Notes: generated from the letters alone by a model not told the origin. Shown: positions 8,329-17,489, counted from the first letter of the stretch. The stretch: DNA of 64,000 nt from Negadavirga shengliensis (GCF_042652345.1 NZ_JBHSJJ010000010.1:62001-126000), one strand, 5' to 3'. Numbers and translations are program-made.

Positions 8329-11300
8329 CTAATCTAAATTAGTTCTTTTTATAAATTCCAGCAAATCGGCCATTTGTTGATGGTTTATATTGTTCTCCAA
8401 TCCAGCGGGCATGGCAGATACATCCAGGGCTTGTAGGTTCTTGATGTCTTTTCTGGCAATGGTGACTTCCTGCCCTCCCGCATTGGCCAAATTAATAGCC
8501 GAAGGCGTCTCCGAGGAAATTATACCCTGAAAGTTCTCGCCACTGTTCAGTTCCACTGACCACAGATCATACCCATCGGCAATGGACATGTTTGGATCCA
8601 GAATGTCTCCCAATATGTTTTCATATCGCCTGTTTCTCAACGATGCCAAATCCGGACCGAAAGCATATCCTAATTTGTCGGTCATTTTGTGGCACACAGC
8701 GCAGTTTTCCTGGTAGACCTCCAGACCTTTTCTGGGATCGCCTTTCAGCTCCAAGGCCACCCGATAATCCTCTATTACTTCTTTCCTCTCCCCTTTTTCA
8801 AAAGACAGAAGTCTTCTGGACCGGTTTCGGAGGGTTTCATCGCTCTGGTTCATCAACCGCACACTGTTCATCCATCCGACATGGCCCGGCTGTATGGGAC
8901 CATACTCAATGCCGTCTAACAACAAACCCATCCTTTCACGGCTTACTAGCAAGGTCTGAACAGCTACATTCCTTACTTCGGGGCTAAACATTTGCCAGTT
9001 GGCCATGAGATAGGCTGCATATTCAGTGGCAGGCTGACGGCTCAGAATTTTCAATAAGGCCGTTTGGACAGGCACCGGCTCCCCGGGACCCATTAATTTC
9101 TTAAGCTCCTCTCTATCCTCTTCCCGCACCGTTGGCAATTCCAAAAAATTCAATGCCACAACCCGCGCTTCAACATCACGCTCCCTGTCCAAGGCCATAT
9201 CGACAGCCCTCCCGATATCCTTTTCTGCCGATCTGTCTCCCGGCCAGGGTCTGGTCTGCAGGAGCTGGACAGCCGCCCGTCTTACTGTCAGGGAAGGATG
9301 GTCGAAAACGGCCTTAACCATCGGATCCATCAATCTCAACCAATCTCCGTTCCCGGAAACACTGCTTTTTAATCCGTCGGCGAACCCCAGAAGCAGCGGG
9401 CCTTCCCAGCCATCTACCCTGTCGGCAACCAATATTTTTTCCAACAAAGGCACGGTTTCAGAAAATCCTTTTGCTTGCATTTCCATAGATGCGAGTTTTC
9501 TCACCAAAGGATCAAAGGCGGGTCTTTCCGGGTCATATACCTCCAGCACATGAGCTAAGAGATCCCGATGTTGTGCTATCGGTGCCACCAAAGTGCCCAC
9601 TTGAACCCAATCATCTTCCAGGTCTTTAAGCAACAATTCCCGCCGGACCCCGCTCACTTCATCCCCTCCATATCCTGCCAGGGTAAGCAAAAGTTGATGA
9701 CGTACCTTGGGGTCCGGATCCCCGTGCATACCGAACAAGGTTCGCTTCCATCGTTTTTTGTATTGGGGGTACAGTTCTGTCAGCATGACTGCCGTCCGCC
9801 TGACTCCCGCTTCCGAATCACGCATCGCTTTTTCTATCATTTCAGGTTTCAGTTCTCCCAGCCCATGCAAAGTCCATAAGGCATGAAACCTGCCCACCGC
9901 CGGGGACGCGTTGTCCAACAGTTTTTCCAGATAGGCAGTTGCTTCGTCTCCTCCCCTGTCTACCAGGAGGCGTTGGGCATTTCTGCGCCACCAGATATTA
10001 TCACTGGCCAGCATAGCGACCAGCTTCCCGGTAGAAGAATTCCCCAAATCCATATTCATCGACCAGTCCAGGGGCTGACTGCCTTTGGGGCTTATCCTGT
10101 AAATTCTTCCCTTGTCCGTACCGTTATAGAGGGCGCCGGAAGCCACTACTTCATCGTCCATCCATTCCGGATGTTCGATGATCTGGCGGTAATAATCCAC
10201 CACATACAGGGCACCATCCGGACCGATATACATGTTTACCGGCCGGAACCAAGCATCCCGTGATGCCAGAAATTCTTTATTTTGGAGAAGTCTGCGGGCC
10301 ACAAAAGTCGCTCCTTGGGGCTCTACGACATCCGCATGGAGCAAGTTGCTCACAGGCTCAGCCGTAAAAATCACTTTGTCGTAGGGTTCCGGAAATATCC
10401 CCCCTTGGTAGGCGGTGATCCCGCACGCCGAGGTCATCACGCCGATGTCCGTCAAAAGCTGGTGTTCAGGATTGTCGGTAATGGGATACACCTCTGCTGC
10501 GTTTCCATGGTCGGAAATGGATTGGGTGGCATTGGCTACCGGAAAGTAGCGGTTTTGATCCAGGTACCGGGCCGGAATCACTTCATGGATCACATGATTA
10601 TTGTTGTTTACCAGAAACCTGTCCCCCCAGTTGCTGAATGTGTGCCCAAACTGGGTACGGCTGGCAAGCAGCTCCAGTTCCTGTTTGTCCGGATGGAACC
10701 GTATGCTTCTTCCCCCGGCATTTACAGGCAGGACCGGCCCTTCAGGGGCAGCCGGAAAACGGATCTCGCTGCCCTGATCCCCAAACTCCTCGGCATACAA
10801 CACCGTCGTGACAGCGGGCTCATGGCCCACATAAATCCAATTGTCAAACCCGTACCGCGGGCTGTTGAAGTTATGCTGCGGGTTGGAGCGGGCAAAACCT
10901 GTCAGTACCACTTCTTTTTTGTCCGCCCTCCCGTCCCCATTGGTATCTTCAAAATAAAGCACATGAGGGGGGTCCGTAACCAGAATGCCGTTTTTCCATC
11001 TAAGGATACCGGTGGGAAGGATCAGACTGTCGGCAAATACCACACTTTTGTCCATGACACCATCCCCATCTGTATCCGACAATAGTTTGATTTTTCCGGT
11101 ACCGCTCACATCAAGGGGATAGCCATGCATTTCCACCACGTACAGCCTGCCCAATTCGTCGATCTCCATATCCACCGGATCCGCAATCAAAGGCTCCGAT
11201 GCGATCAGTTCCATTTGAAAGCCCCTTTCCAACTCAAAACCCGGCGGCGCAAGCGCAACATCTTGTGGTAAATGGCTACATGAACACCATAAGGCCAAAC

Positions 11301-11349
11301 TGCCCCCTCCCAAAATTACTTTTAAATTAACATTAAAAGGACGTAACAT
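8329..11349 (-). CDS. PVC-type heme-binding membrane-bound dehydrogenase-like lipoprotein with HEAT repeats
   Basis: The 1006-residue protein begins with a lipoprotein-like signal (hydrophobic residues 9-21, then WCSCSH). Residues about 35-420 look like the beta-propeller of the putative membrane-bound dehydrogenase family, with NGDGxxDK calcium-type loops in DTDGDGVMDK and DTNGDGRADK and a GPDGALYVVDYYR strand. Residues about 440-830 are alpha-helical repeats of HEAT type (repeated GDPDPKVRHQ-like units). A C-terminal cytochrome c domain holds the single CxxCH motif CAVCH near residue 882, with a Met-containing stretch after it. The family was named from Planctomycetes/Verrucomicrobia and also occurs in Bacteroidota. 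It probably oxidises a sugar or related compound in the periplasm and passes electrons to the heme; substrate is unknown. Its position among GH20, NagX and an enolase-superfamily enzyme suggests a carbohydrate substrate. Confidence 0.85.
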   Translation of the reverse strand: MLRPFNVNLKVILGGGSLALWCSCSHLPQDVALAPPGFELERGFQMELIASEPLIADPVDMEIDELGRLYVVEMHGYPLDVSGTGKIKLLSDTDGDGVMDKSVVFADSLILPTGILRWKNGILVTDPPHVLYFEDTNGDGRADKKEVVLTGFARSNPQHNFNSPRYGFDNWIYVGHEPAVTTVLYAEEFGDQGSEIRFPAAPEGPVLPVNAGGRSIRFHPDKQELELLASRTQFGHTFSNWGDRFLVNNNNHVIHEVIPARYLDQNRYFPVANATQSISDHGNAAEVYPITDNPEHQLLTDIGVMTSACGITAYQGGIFPEPYDKVIFTAEPVSNLLHADVVEPQGATFVARRLLQNKEFLASRDAWFRPVNMYIGPDGALYVVDYYRQIIEHPEWMDDEVVASGALYNGTDKGRIYRISPKGSQPLDWSMNMDLGNSSTGKLVAMLASDNIWWRRNAQRLLVDRGGDEATAYLEKLLDNASPAVGRFHALWTLHGLGELKPEMIEKAMRDSEAGVRRTAVMLTELYPQYKKRWKRTLFGMHGDPDPKVRHQLLLTLAGYGGDEVSGVRRELLLKDLEDDWVQVGTLVAPIAQHRDLLAHVLEVYDPERPAFDPLVRKLASMEMQAKGFSETVPLLEKILVADRVDGWEGPLLLGFADGLKSSVSGNGDWLRLMDPMVKAVFDHPSLTVRRAAVQLLQTRPWPGDRSAEKDIGRAVDMALDRERDVEARVVALNFLELPTVREEDREELKKLMGPGEPVPVQTALLKILSRQPATEYAAYLMANWQMFSPEVRNVAVQTLLVSRERMGLLLDGIEYGPIQPGHVGWMNSVRLMNQSDETLRNRSRRLLSFEKGERKEVIEDYRVALELKGDPRKGLEVYQENCAVCHKMTDKLGYAFGPDLASLRNRRYENILGDILDPNMSIADGYDLWSVELNSGENFQGIISSETPSAINLANAGGQEVTIARKDIKNLQALDVSAMPAGLENNINHQQMADLLEFIKRTNLD

Positions 11350-11535
11350 ATGTGCTTAATAGGTCTGATAAGCAAAATAGTTGATAAGCCAATCAAGATC
11401 AAACAATATTGAAAAAAATAATTAATTATATCCATTAATGCAATTTTTTTAATTATATAGGAGTTAATAAAATAAATATTTAGGCAAACAGCTTCCCGTG
11501 CCCGGAGTTAACTCATGGGAACTTGAGGTTTCGCT

Positions 11536-12045
11536 TTATCTGTTAAAATCATCCTGCACACGCACAATGTCCTCTTCATCTGAAGGGTTTCCGGGATCGG
11601 TATGCATCCAGATTTCTGCCACTACTCCCCAATTCTCCAGACCGACAAGGCGGTGGCGCACACCTTTTTCCAAATGCACCACCTTGCCGGTTTCCATTTC
11701 CATCACCTCACCCTCTTCATCTGTATCGCTTCTGACGATTCCCCCCTCACCCGCTACCAACTTCCAGACTTCCGCCCTTCTGTGGTGATATTGCCAGGAC
11801 AACCGTTTGCCGGGAGCAACCATCAGTATCTTAGGGCTTAATTTGTTTTTCAACTGAAAATCGGAAAAAGCCACTTCCCCAAAAAATTGTTTGCGGAAGG
11901 TGTCTATCTGTTTTTCGTCAATCACAAAAAAACCTCCCCATGGTCTGTTGTCATCATGAGCAATAACGGAATACCCGTTAGACGACAACCACTTTCTGAT
12001 TTCAACAAAAACCTCTTTGTTCGATAAATTCTTTTCTATATTCAT
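11536..12045 (-). CDS. Cupin protein, phosphomannose isomerase type II C-terminal-like
   Basis: A 169-residue soluble protein with a single cupin domain from about residue 70. Metal-binding motif 1 is in YHHRRAEVWKLVAGEG and motif 2 in HLEKGVRHRLVG, matching the C-terminal isomerase domain of type II mannose-6-phosphate isomerase/GDP-mannose pyrophosphorylase. The N-terminal segment NRPWGGFFVID also resembles that family (RPWG). There is no nucleotidyltransferase domain. It could isomerise a hexose or hexosamine phosphate in the cytoplasm. It sits 48 bases after the enolase-superfamily gene and 186 bases before the PVC-type gene on the same strand. Confidence 0.75.
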   Translation of the reverse strand: MNIEKNLSNKEVFVEIRKWLSSNGYSVIAHDDNRPWGGFFVIDEKQIDTFRKQFFGEVAFSDFQLKNKLSPKILMVAPGKRLSWQYHHRRAEVWKLVAGEGGIVRSDTDEEGEVMEMETGKVVHLEKGVRHRLVGLENWGVVAEIWMHTDPGNPSDEEDIVRVQDDFNR

Positions 12046-12093
12046 ATATTTATTTAATTGATGGAATGCACTGACAAGCCGGCAAACCCATGA

Positions 12094-13380
12094 TTATAAC
12101 TCAGCTACTACTTCAACAATGGCATCCCCGCTTTTGAATAATTCAGGGCGGATCTCAGCCCCCAAGCCGGGAGCCTCCGGTGCCACAACGAACCCGTTTT
12201 CAGGGACAGGTACATTATTCAGGAAATAGGGATATTGGTGAGTATATTTCCAATAATTACTTTCCATGATCATAAAATTTGAAAGGGAGGTGGTCAAATG
12301 GATGGAAGCCAGCCAAAGCAAGGGGCCGCCCGCTGTATGGGGCGAAGTGGGAATCAAATAAGCTTCTGCCATATCAGATATTTTTTTTGCCTCCGTGATC
12401 CCTCCACACCAACTCAGGTCATACATAACCACATCGCAGGCGCTTAACTCAAAAAATTCCCTGTATTCATATCTCGTGGCTAGCGTTTCACTATGACATA
12501 TAGGAACAGAAGTCTCCTGGGCGAGGGAAGCATAGGCTTTGGCATTGTTCATCAACATGGCGTCTTCCATGTACAATATGTCAAATGGCTCTAATGCCTT
12601 CGCAATTCTTTTGGCGCTGGCGAGATCAAACCTACCCCAACAATCCACGCAAATATCCATTTCATTCCCTGCTGTATCACGTATTCCCCTAATCCAGTCC
12701 AATCCCTTTTCAATTTCCCTGTTGGTAATATATGAGCCGCTGCTGTTATCAAAGGGATAAATTTTCATTCCGTGAATCCCTTTTTCCATTAAAAATTTCA
12801 CTATTTCAGCAGTATTACGGCTCATTTTCATATTGTTGATGGCCCAATAGTCGGTTACCGTGTTATAGACTTTTACCCTCTCCCTGCTCTTTCCTCCAAG
12901 CAACCGGTAAAGGGGTTGTCCGGTGGCCTTGCCAAGAATATCCATTTGGGCCATGTTTATGGCGCTCAGAATTCTCATATCAGCCCCACCCGCGTTTCGC
13001 ATGGCCATGTCGTGATAAAACCTGCGCCAAATACCCTCTATATCCCGGGGGTCTTTTCCGATCAGCAACCTGGAATAATCTTTCAAAGCCCCATACTCAC
13101 CGTTCGAAAAGGGATAAGTTTCTCCCAGTCCTACTATCCCGGAATCTGTATGTAAACGTACCCAAAAAAACTCAGCCCCATCAGCTCCGCCCGAGCCGCC
13201 CCCGATTTGGATGCCGTCCTTAAACCGTATCCCCTCAATTTTGGTAATCTTAAGGGTATCTGTCTTATCTGTAGCTGCCAGCAGACTCGATGGAAGCGCC
13301 CCTCCACCCATGACGCCCATTGAGGTTAACGCCACATTTTTAATGAATTGTCGTCGATTGAAATCCTGGCTTTTCTTCAT
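12094..13380 (-). CDS. Tat-exported mandelate racemase/enolase-superfamily dehydratase
   Basis: The 428-residue protein carries an N-terminal twin-arginine signal (NRRQFIKN, Arg9-Arg10, then a hydrophobic stretch and cleavage near LLAATD). The rest is a full enolase-superfamily enzyme: metal ligands Asp246 (in ICVDCWGRF), Glu272 (in LYMEDAM) and Glu298 (in CHSETL), and a candidate catalytic histidine His348 in TSPHTAGG. On the second strand the KxK pair of muconate-type enzymes is replaced by MKIYP (Lys206). This pattern resembles sugar-acid dehydratases and mandelate-racemase relatives. Export of a folded, metal-loaded enzyme explains the Tat signal. It may dehydrate or epimerise a sugar acid in the periplasm, possibly one made by the PVC-type dehydrogenase; that link is inference. 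Confidence 0.8.
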   Translation of the reverse strand: MKKSQDFNRRQFIKNVALTSMGVMGGGALPSSLLAATDKTDTLKITKIEGIRFKDGIQIGGGSGGADGAEFFWVRLHTDSGIVGLGETYPFSNGEYGALKDYSRLLIGKDPRDIEGIWRRFYHDMAMRNAGGADMRILSAINMAQMDILGKATGQPLYRLLGGKSRERVKVYNTVTDYWAINNMKMSRNTAEIVKFLMEKGIHGMKIYPFDNSSGSYITNREIEKGLDWIRGIRDTAGNEMDICVDCWGRFDLASAKRIAKALEPFDILYMEDAMLMNNAKAYASLAQETSVPICHSETLATRYEYREFFELSACDVVMYDLSWCGGITEAKKISDMAEAYLIPTSPHTAGGPLLWLASIHLTTSLSNFMIMESNYWKYTHQYPYFLNNVPVPENGFVVAPEAPGLGAEIRPELFKSGDAIVEVVAEL

Positions 13381-13491
13381 TTCTCAACCCCATTTATGTT
13401 ACCTATGGACCAAAAAGAAATATTCAATCAACAATATGCATCTAATTTTCATAATGCCAAAATCAACGGTTCACCTATAAGCTACCGATAA

Positions 13492-14349
13492 TCACCGCCG
13501 TTTCCATAGGCTTGCTGCACCGATCAGCGGAGCTTTTTCCCCCAATCTGCTTACTGTTATTTGTGGGAAAAGCCCATTTTCTTCCAATACACTAACAGTT
13601 TCCTTCAAAAACAGTGAAGCCGCATTGCCTATATTTCCTCCAATTATCAGCCGGTCGATGGATTTGCTTTTAATGTAGGGAGCGGCAAATTCCCCCAGGT
13701 TCCGCCCAAATGATTTCAGCGCTTCCTTTGTTCGGGATTGGGTGACAGGATTATCCAACAGCTCTTTCAAGCCGCTGACAGGCAAACCCGCTTCTTTTTT
13801 GGCCCAGTCAATAAACCAACCCGTGCCCAGATAATCTTCGGCAATTCCATCTTTAAAGCGACTGGACCATAATCCGCCGTCTTCGGCCAACGGCCCGGTC
13901 TTAAAAGCGGACCCCAGACCGGTACCGAGCGTCAGCCCCATTAAGCGGTCATTCCCATTTCCGCCACCGACAAAGGCCTCTCCTTGAAGAAAGGCCGCCG
14001 CATCATTAAAAAAACAAATGTTGTCTATGGGGAGATCAAGCCTGTAAGCGAGTTCCTTCTTGATATTGACCTGATACAATGCCCGGAATTTACCCTGCTC
14101 TTTAATAAAGGATATGCCATTTTCATAGTCAAAAGGCGCAGGCATGGCCATGCCCAACCGGGTATCTGCACCTTGGACAAGCTGTTCCAAACAGGCCGTC
14201 CAAGAGCCCAATATTTCTTCCCTGGTGCCAGTTGAATTAACTTTTGACCGTTTTATTTCGGGATCCGGGACCTCCATGGAAAAATCCACATACCCGGCAC
14301 TGATATGGGATCCCCCAATATCCACTCCAATGATTTTCTTTTCCTGCAT
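13492..14349 (-). CDS. ROK-family protein (putative sugar kinase)
   Basis: A 285-residue protein with the ROK phosphate-1 motif GVDIGGSHISAG at residues 8-19, phosphate-2 motif GLTLGTGLGSA near 145 and adenosine motif LIIGGNIGNA near 235. The zinc motif of classical ROK kinases is missing; the region reads GIAEDYLGTGWF, a Bacteroidota variant. No helix-turn-helix is present, so it is more likely a kinase than a repressor. It differs from the ROK protein at 1746, and the pair may serve different sugars of the same locus. It starts 6 bases after the stop of the TPR lipoprotein gene, so the two are almost certainly one transcript. Confidence 0.8.
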   Translation of the reverse strand: MQEKKIIGVDIGGSHISAGYVDFSMEVPDPEIKRSKVNSTGTREEILGSWTACLEQLVQGADTRLGMAMPAPFDYENGISFIKEQGKFRALYQVNIKKELAYRLDLPIDNICFFNDAAAFLQGEAFVGGGNGNDRLMGLTLGTGLGSAFKTGPLAEDGGLWSSRFKDGIAEDYLGTGWFIDWAKKEAGLPVSGLKELLDNPVTQSRTKEALKSFGRNLGEFAAPYIKSKSIDRLIIGGNIGNAASLFLKETVSVLEENGLFPQITVSRLGEKAPLIGAASLWKRR

Positions 14350-14355
14350 TATCTC

Positions 14356-15888
14356 TTATCTGATCGCGTCTTTAAAACCTACCTTATCATGGTACCTGAT
14401 AAACTCCATATCTAATGGAGCTCTTTTTCTGAGATAGGCGCTTCGGCTAACAGCCTTCGATAAGTTTTCGTACAAAATGATTTCTTCTCCGTTTCTTGCG
14501 GCAATAAGGGCCATCCCATAAAACGGGTAGCCGTTCGAAATATCCAGTATCGCGCTTTCCTCAAACTGGATAAGGGCGTTATAGTAATCTTCGGCTAATA
14601 AATTGGCCAGTCCCTGGTTAAACAGGTTGATTTCATTTTTTTCAGCTTTGTTCAGATGAATGACAGCCAGCCGGTAGTCCCCATTATAAATTGAAACAGC
14701 ACCCAATGCGGCTTCGTGGACTTTTCTGAGTTCATCCAGGCGGGTGATGGCCATGGCCCGGTAAAAAGCATTATAGGCGCTGGCTTTATCGCCCATCATC
14801 CAGTACACCAAACCGATATTATAGGCGGCATAGGGATTTTCAAAAAAACCGTTGGATTGATCGAAGGCTTCCGATGCTGAAGCCAACAGCCGGTTTTTTT
14901 CTGTCCTGTCCAGGGACCTGTTGGCAAGGTTGAGGTAGACCACTCCCAAATTATTAAATGAAAACGCGCTGGGATGGACCTCACACATCCTCTTCAATAA
15001 AACCTCTTTTTCCCCGAGCCCGGGCTCCAAATCCACTGCTGCCGCAAGCTCGGCTTCATTCAACAGCGCTGCCGAAATCTCGCCTTTCCGGATTTGACGG
15101 GACAACAAAGCTATTTCCATTTCAGATTTTTCCGTAGTGGCCATGGACACCGCCGCCAATCTGTCAAACCTTGGCAGGACATCCTTTCTCACTTTGTCGT
15201 AGTCTTTTAATTCCATAAAAAGAAGATTCTTATGGGAAAAATCCCCCCTTCCCTCTATGACTTTCATATATTCGGATTTTTCAGCAAAACCCAGATTGCT
15301 GTAGGCCATAAACAGCCGTTGCAATTCCGTCCACCCGTCTTTATACATGCCATAAGCATCCTGGTCGCCGTATTTGACTGAGAGCCCCATCACGGGGATG
15401 CTTTCGTCTATATAATATTGTCCGATTTGGGAAAGCTCCGACGTGGTGATGATTCCTTCCGCCAAAACCTCCTCCCCGGTTTTCAGACTTTTTCCGGTTT
15501 TTTGGTGGGTAAGCTGGCCATATGCCATCAGCCGCCCTTTTTCCATGCCATCCCTATACGGCATGGAAAAAGAAGCCTTCGTCTGGGGAGAAACATAGGG
15601 ACCGATGGAATCGCTGGAAAAACCCAATTTTTTATCAAAAGCATATACCTGACTGCCGTATCTGAAAGAAGGGATCAGTTCGTAGACCGTATTTTTTGGC
15701 AGGGTGTTCTGGGGCAATGACACTTTCAATTCAAATTTTACGGAATCCCCGAACCTCTCCAGATAAGTTGGTACCACAGAAATTTTTTGGTTTTCCGCTT
15801 TTTTTATAACTTGTTGCAGGTTACAAGACGATAAAACCAAAATGGCAAATATTATTTTAAATTGAAAGCTTTTTTTTACAACATTCAT
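14356..15888 (-). CDS. TPR-type outer-membrane or periplasmic lipoprotein
   Basis: A 510-residue protein with a lipoprotein signal: hydrophobic residues 10-20 and lipobox LSSC. The first half (about residues 35-170) is beta-rich and includes a signalling-like phrase about string-like repeats VSLPQN and YELIPSFRYG. The second half is helical with tetratricopeptide-like units (AFSFNNLGVVYLNLAN, NPYAAYNIGLVYWMMGD, NLFNQGLANLLAEDYYNAL). I do not recognise a named family. It is the first gene of the minus-strand run and is tightly linked to the ROK gene. It diverges from the PspC-like gene with 46 bases between starts. TPR lipoproteins usually organise envelope complexes, so a scaffold role is possible. 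Confidence 0.7.
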   Translation of the reverse strand: MNVVKKSFQFKIIFAILVLSSCNLQQVIKKAENQKISVVPTYLERFGDSVKFELKVSLPQNTLPKNTVYELIPSFRYGSQVYAFDKKLGFSSDSIGPYVSPQTKASFSMPYRDGMEKGRLMAYGQLTHQKTGKSLKTGEEVLAEGIITTSELSQIGQYYIDESIPVMGLSVKYGDQDAYGMYKDGWTELQRLFMAYSNLGFAEKSEYMKVIEGRGDFSHKNLLFMELKDYDKVRKDVLPRFDRLAAVSMATTEKSEMEIALLSRQIRKGEISAALLNEAELAAAVDLEPGLGEKEVLLKRMCEVHPSAFSFNNLGVVYLNLANRSLDRTEKNRLLASASEAFDQSNGFFENPYAAYNIGLVYWMMGDKASAYNAFYRAMAITRLDELRKVHEAALGAVSIYNGDYRLAVIHLNKAEKNEINLFNQGLANLLAEDYYNALIQFEESAILDISNGYPFYGMALIAARNGEEIILYENLSKAVSRSAYLRKRAPLDMEFIRYHDKVGFKDAIR

Positions 15889-15934
15889 CGGTTAACTGAG
15901 TTATAATCAATATGTTGGTTTAATAATTTGAAGT

Positions 15935-16153
15935 ATGGAAAAGTTAAAATTGTTCTTTCAGGAAAGCGCCTTTGGGGTTTGCTCAAAATTAGGGGAAAAA
16001 CTTAATTTCCCCATAGACAGCATACGTTTGTTTTTCATATACAGTTCATTTATTACCCTGGGATCACCCATCATCGTCTATGTAAGTCTGGCTATGATTA
16101 TGAAAATCAGAAAATACATGCGGAAAATGAATAATCCCGTGCTTTTCGATTAA
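15935..16153 (+). CDS. PspC-domain small membrane protein
   Basis: A 72-residue protein. The segment FGVCSKLGEKLNFPIDSIRLFFI (split by a conserved proline) is the core of the PspC domain (GVC-x-G-A-x-Y/F-x-D-x-x-x-R), and residues 29-52 form a transmembrane segment, followed by a basic tail RKYMRKM. PspC proteins sit in the inner membrane and take part in envelope stress responses in proteobacteria; in Bacteroidota their role is less clear. Its TAA stop overlaps the TAA stop of the converging glycosyltransferase gene by the shared palindrome TTAA. Confidence 0.75.
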   Translation: MEKLKLFFQESAFGVCSKLGEKLNFPIDSIRLFFIYSSFITLGSPIIVYVSLAMIMKIRKYMRKMNNPVLFD

Positions 16154-17157
16154 GACAAGTCCCTGAAGGATTTTTTACCTCTTAGATAATAATTTATGAT
16201 GACAGAGAAATTATTTTCCGGTCTGGTGGACAGCTGACAATTGCTTTTGATGTCTTTATTATTCATGCTTTTCGCCCTTTTGATGAAATCCAGGTAGGCC
16301 TTAATAATGGCCTTACCATGCCCTGTTCCTTTGCTGTAAGAAATATGGATCATGGCGGCAAAATCAAACAAAAGCCTTAATGCCAACACGGCCATAAACC
16401 TGCTCTTTCTGAGGTTCAAATAAAGCATGAAAAGACTGTTTCTAAAATTGAGGTAGGTCTTGAATGGGCTGCTTTGGGACAGCGTCCCACCTCCCAAATG
16501 GTAGACTTTAACGCAGGGATTGACGTAGATCCCATAACCGCGGTTCCTCATCCTCAAGCAAAGCTCTATTTCCTCCATATGTGCAAAGAATTCCGGATTG
16601 AAGCCATTGAGTAAGTGAAAAACACCTGCCCGAACCACCAGACAAGCCCCCGATGCCCAGTCCACCTCTGCGGGATCATCATACTGTCCATAGTCTTTTT
16701 CTATGGTATGAAGAATACGTCCCCTGCAATAAGGATATCCTAACGGGTCCAAATATCCCCCTGCCGCACCGGCATAATCAAATTCGTTTTTATGAATCAA
16801 CGACAGCATCTTAGGTTGGGCCGCAGCCGCCTTCGGCATTTTGTCCATAAAACTCACCATCCGACTATCCCATTCGGGGGTTGCTTCCACATCGGAGTTC
16901 AGTAGAATATAGTATTCATATTTACCTTTCAGCCTTTGTAAGCCCAGATTATATCCTTGACTGTACCCAAAGTTATTCTCCAATTGGACAATAGCCATGC
17001 CAGGATAGTTTTCGTTCAAAAAATTTACAGAACCGTCTCTGCTTGCATTGTCAATCACTACGATTTCAAAAGTGCTGTTCGCGAGAATATTGGGCAGGAA
17101 CCTTTGAAGCATGTTCCTGCCATTAAAATTCAGGATGACAATGGCGGCCTTTTCCAT
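16150..17157 (-). CDS. Glycosyltransferase family 2
   Basis: A 335-residue protein with a GT-A fold: AIVILNFNGRNML at residues 5-17, VVIDNASRDGS near 33-43, and the metal motif LLNSDVE near 87-93 in place of a strict DxD. The acceptor region contains WASGACLVVRAGVF and FFAHMEEIELCLRMRNRGY, both typical of rhamnosyltransferase-like GT2 proteins (WbbL type). A hydrophobic stretch near residues 240-255 may attach it to the membrane. It probably adds a sugar to a surface polysaccharide or lipid-linked intermediate. Its ATG overlaps the YbaB stop codon (TAATG), so translation is probably coupled. Confidence 0.85.
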   Translation of the reverse strand: MEKAAIVILNFNGRNMLQRFLPNILANSTFEIVVIDNASRDGSVNFLNENYPGMAIVQLENNFGYSQGYNLGLQRLKGKYEYYILLNSDVEATPEWDSRMVSFMDKMPKAAAAQPKMLSLIHKNEFDYAGAAGGYLDPLGYPYCRGRILHTIEKDYGQYDDPAEVDWASGACLVVRAGVFHLLNGFNPEFFAHMEEIELCLRMRNRGYGIYVNPCVKVYHLGGGTLSQSSPFKTYLNFRNSLFMLYLNLRKSRFMAVLALRLLFDFAAMIHISYSKGTGHGKAIIKAYLDFIKRAKSMNNKDIKSNCQLSTRPENNFSVIINYYLRGKKSFRDLS

Positions 17158-17489
17158 TAAAATATGTTTCCAAAATCCATCCCGGGGATATTGGGCATCA
17201 TACCGGCCGTGGCGCTGGCCATTTTTTCTTTAATCTTCACATCAATATTTTCAAGGGCTTTATTGGTAGCTGCCACGATCAAATCGCCCAGCATTTCTTT
17301 ATCTTTTTCGTTGAAAAGGGAATCATCCACTTCTATATCAAGCACGCGCCTTTTACCATTAACAAGCACTTTCACCATGCCGGCACCGGCCTCTCCTTCC
17401 GCCTTCAAATCAACAAGCTGCTCCTGGGTCTCCTTTATTTTGACCTGGGCCTCTTTGATCTTATTCATCATCGCCATAATATCCATCAT
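17157..17489 (-). CDS. YbaB/EbfC nucleoid-associated protein
   Basis: A 110-residue protein with the YbaB pattern: an N-terminal coiled helix rich in Lys, Glu and Gln (MNKIKEAQVKIKETQEQL), the core strand segment GMVKVLVNGKRRVLDIEVDD and a second helix DLIVAATNKALENI, ending in a methionine/glycine tail. The length fits the family. These dimers bind DNA without strong sequence preference. In many bacteria ybaB sits with dnaX and recR; here it is followed by a glycosyltransferase. A -7 promoter element lies just upstream at 17514-17521. Confidence 0.9.
   Translation of the reverse strand: MMDIMAMMNKIKEAQVKIKETQEQLVDLKAEGEAGAGMVKVLVNGKRRVLDIEVDDSLFNEKDKEMLGDLIVAATNKALENIDVKIKEKMASATAGMMPNIPGMDFGNIF

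Noticed and set aside
10282..11085. A 267-residue open frame on the plus strand opposite the PVC-type gene
   Set aside because: It is antisense to a well-supported gene, has no domain, signal or start context, and its composition follows the codon pattern of the opposite strand.
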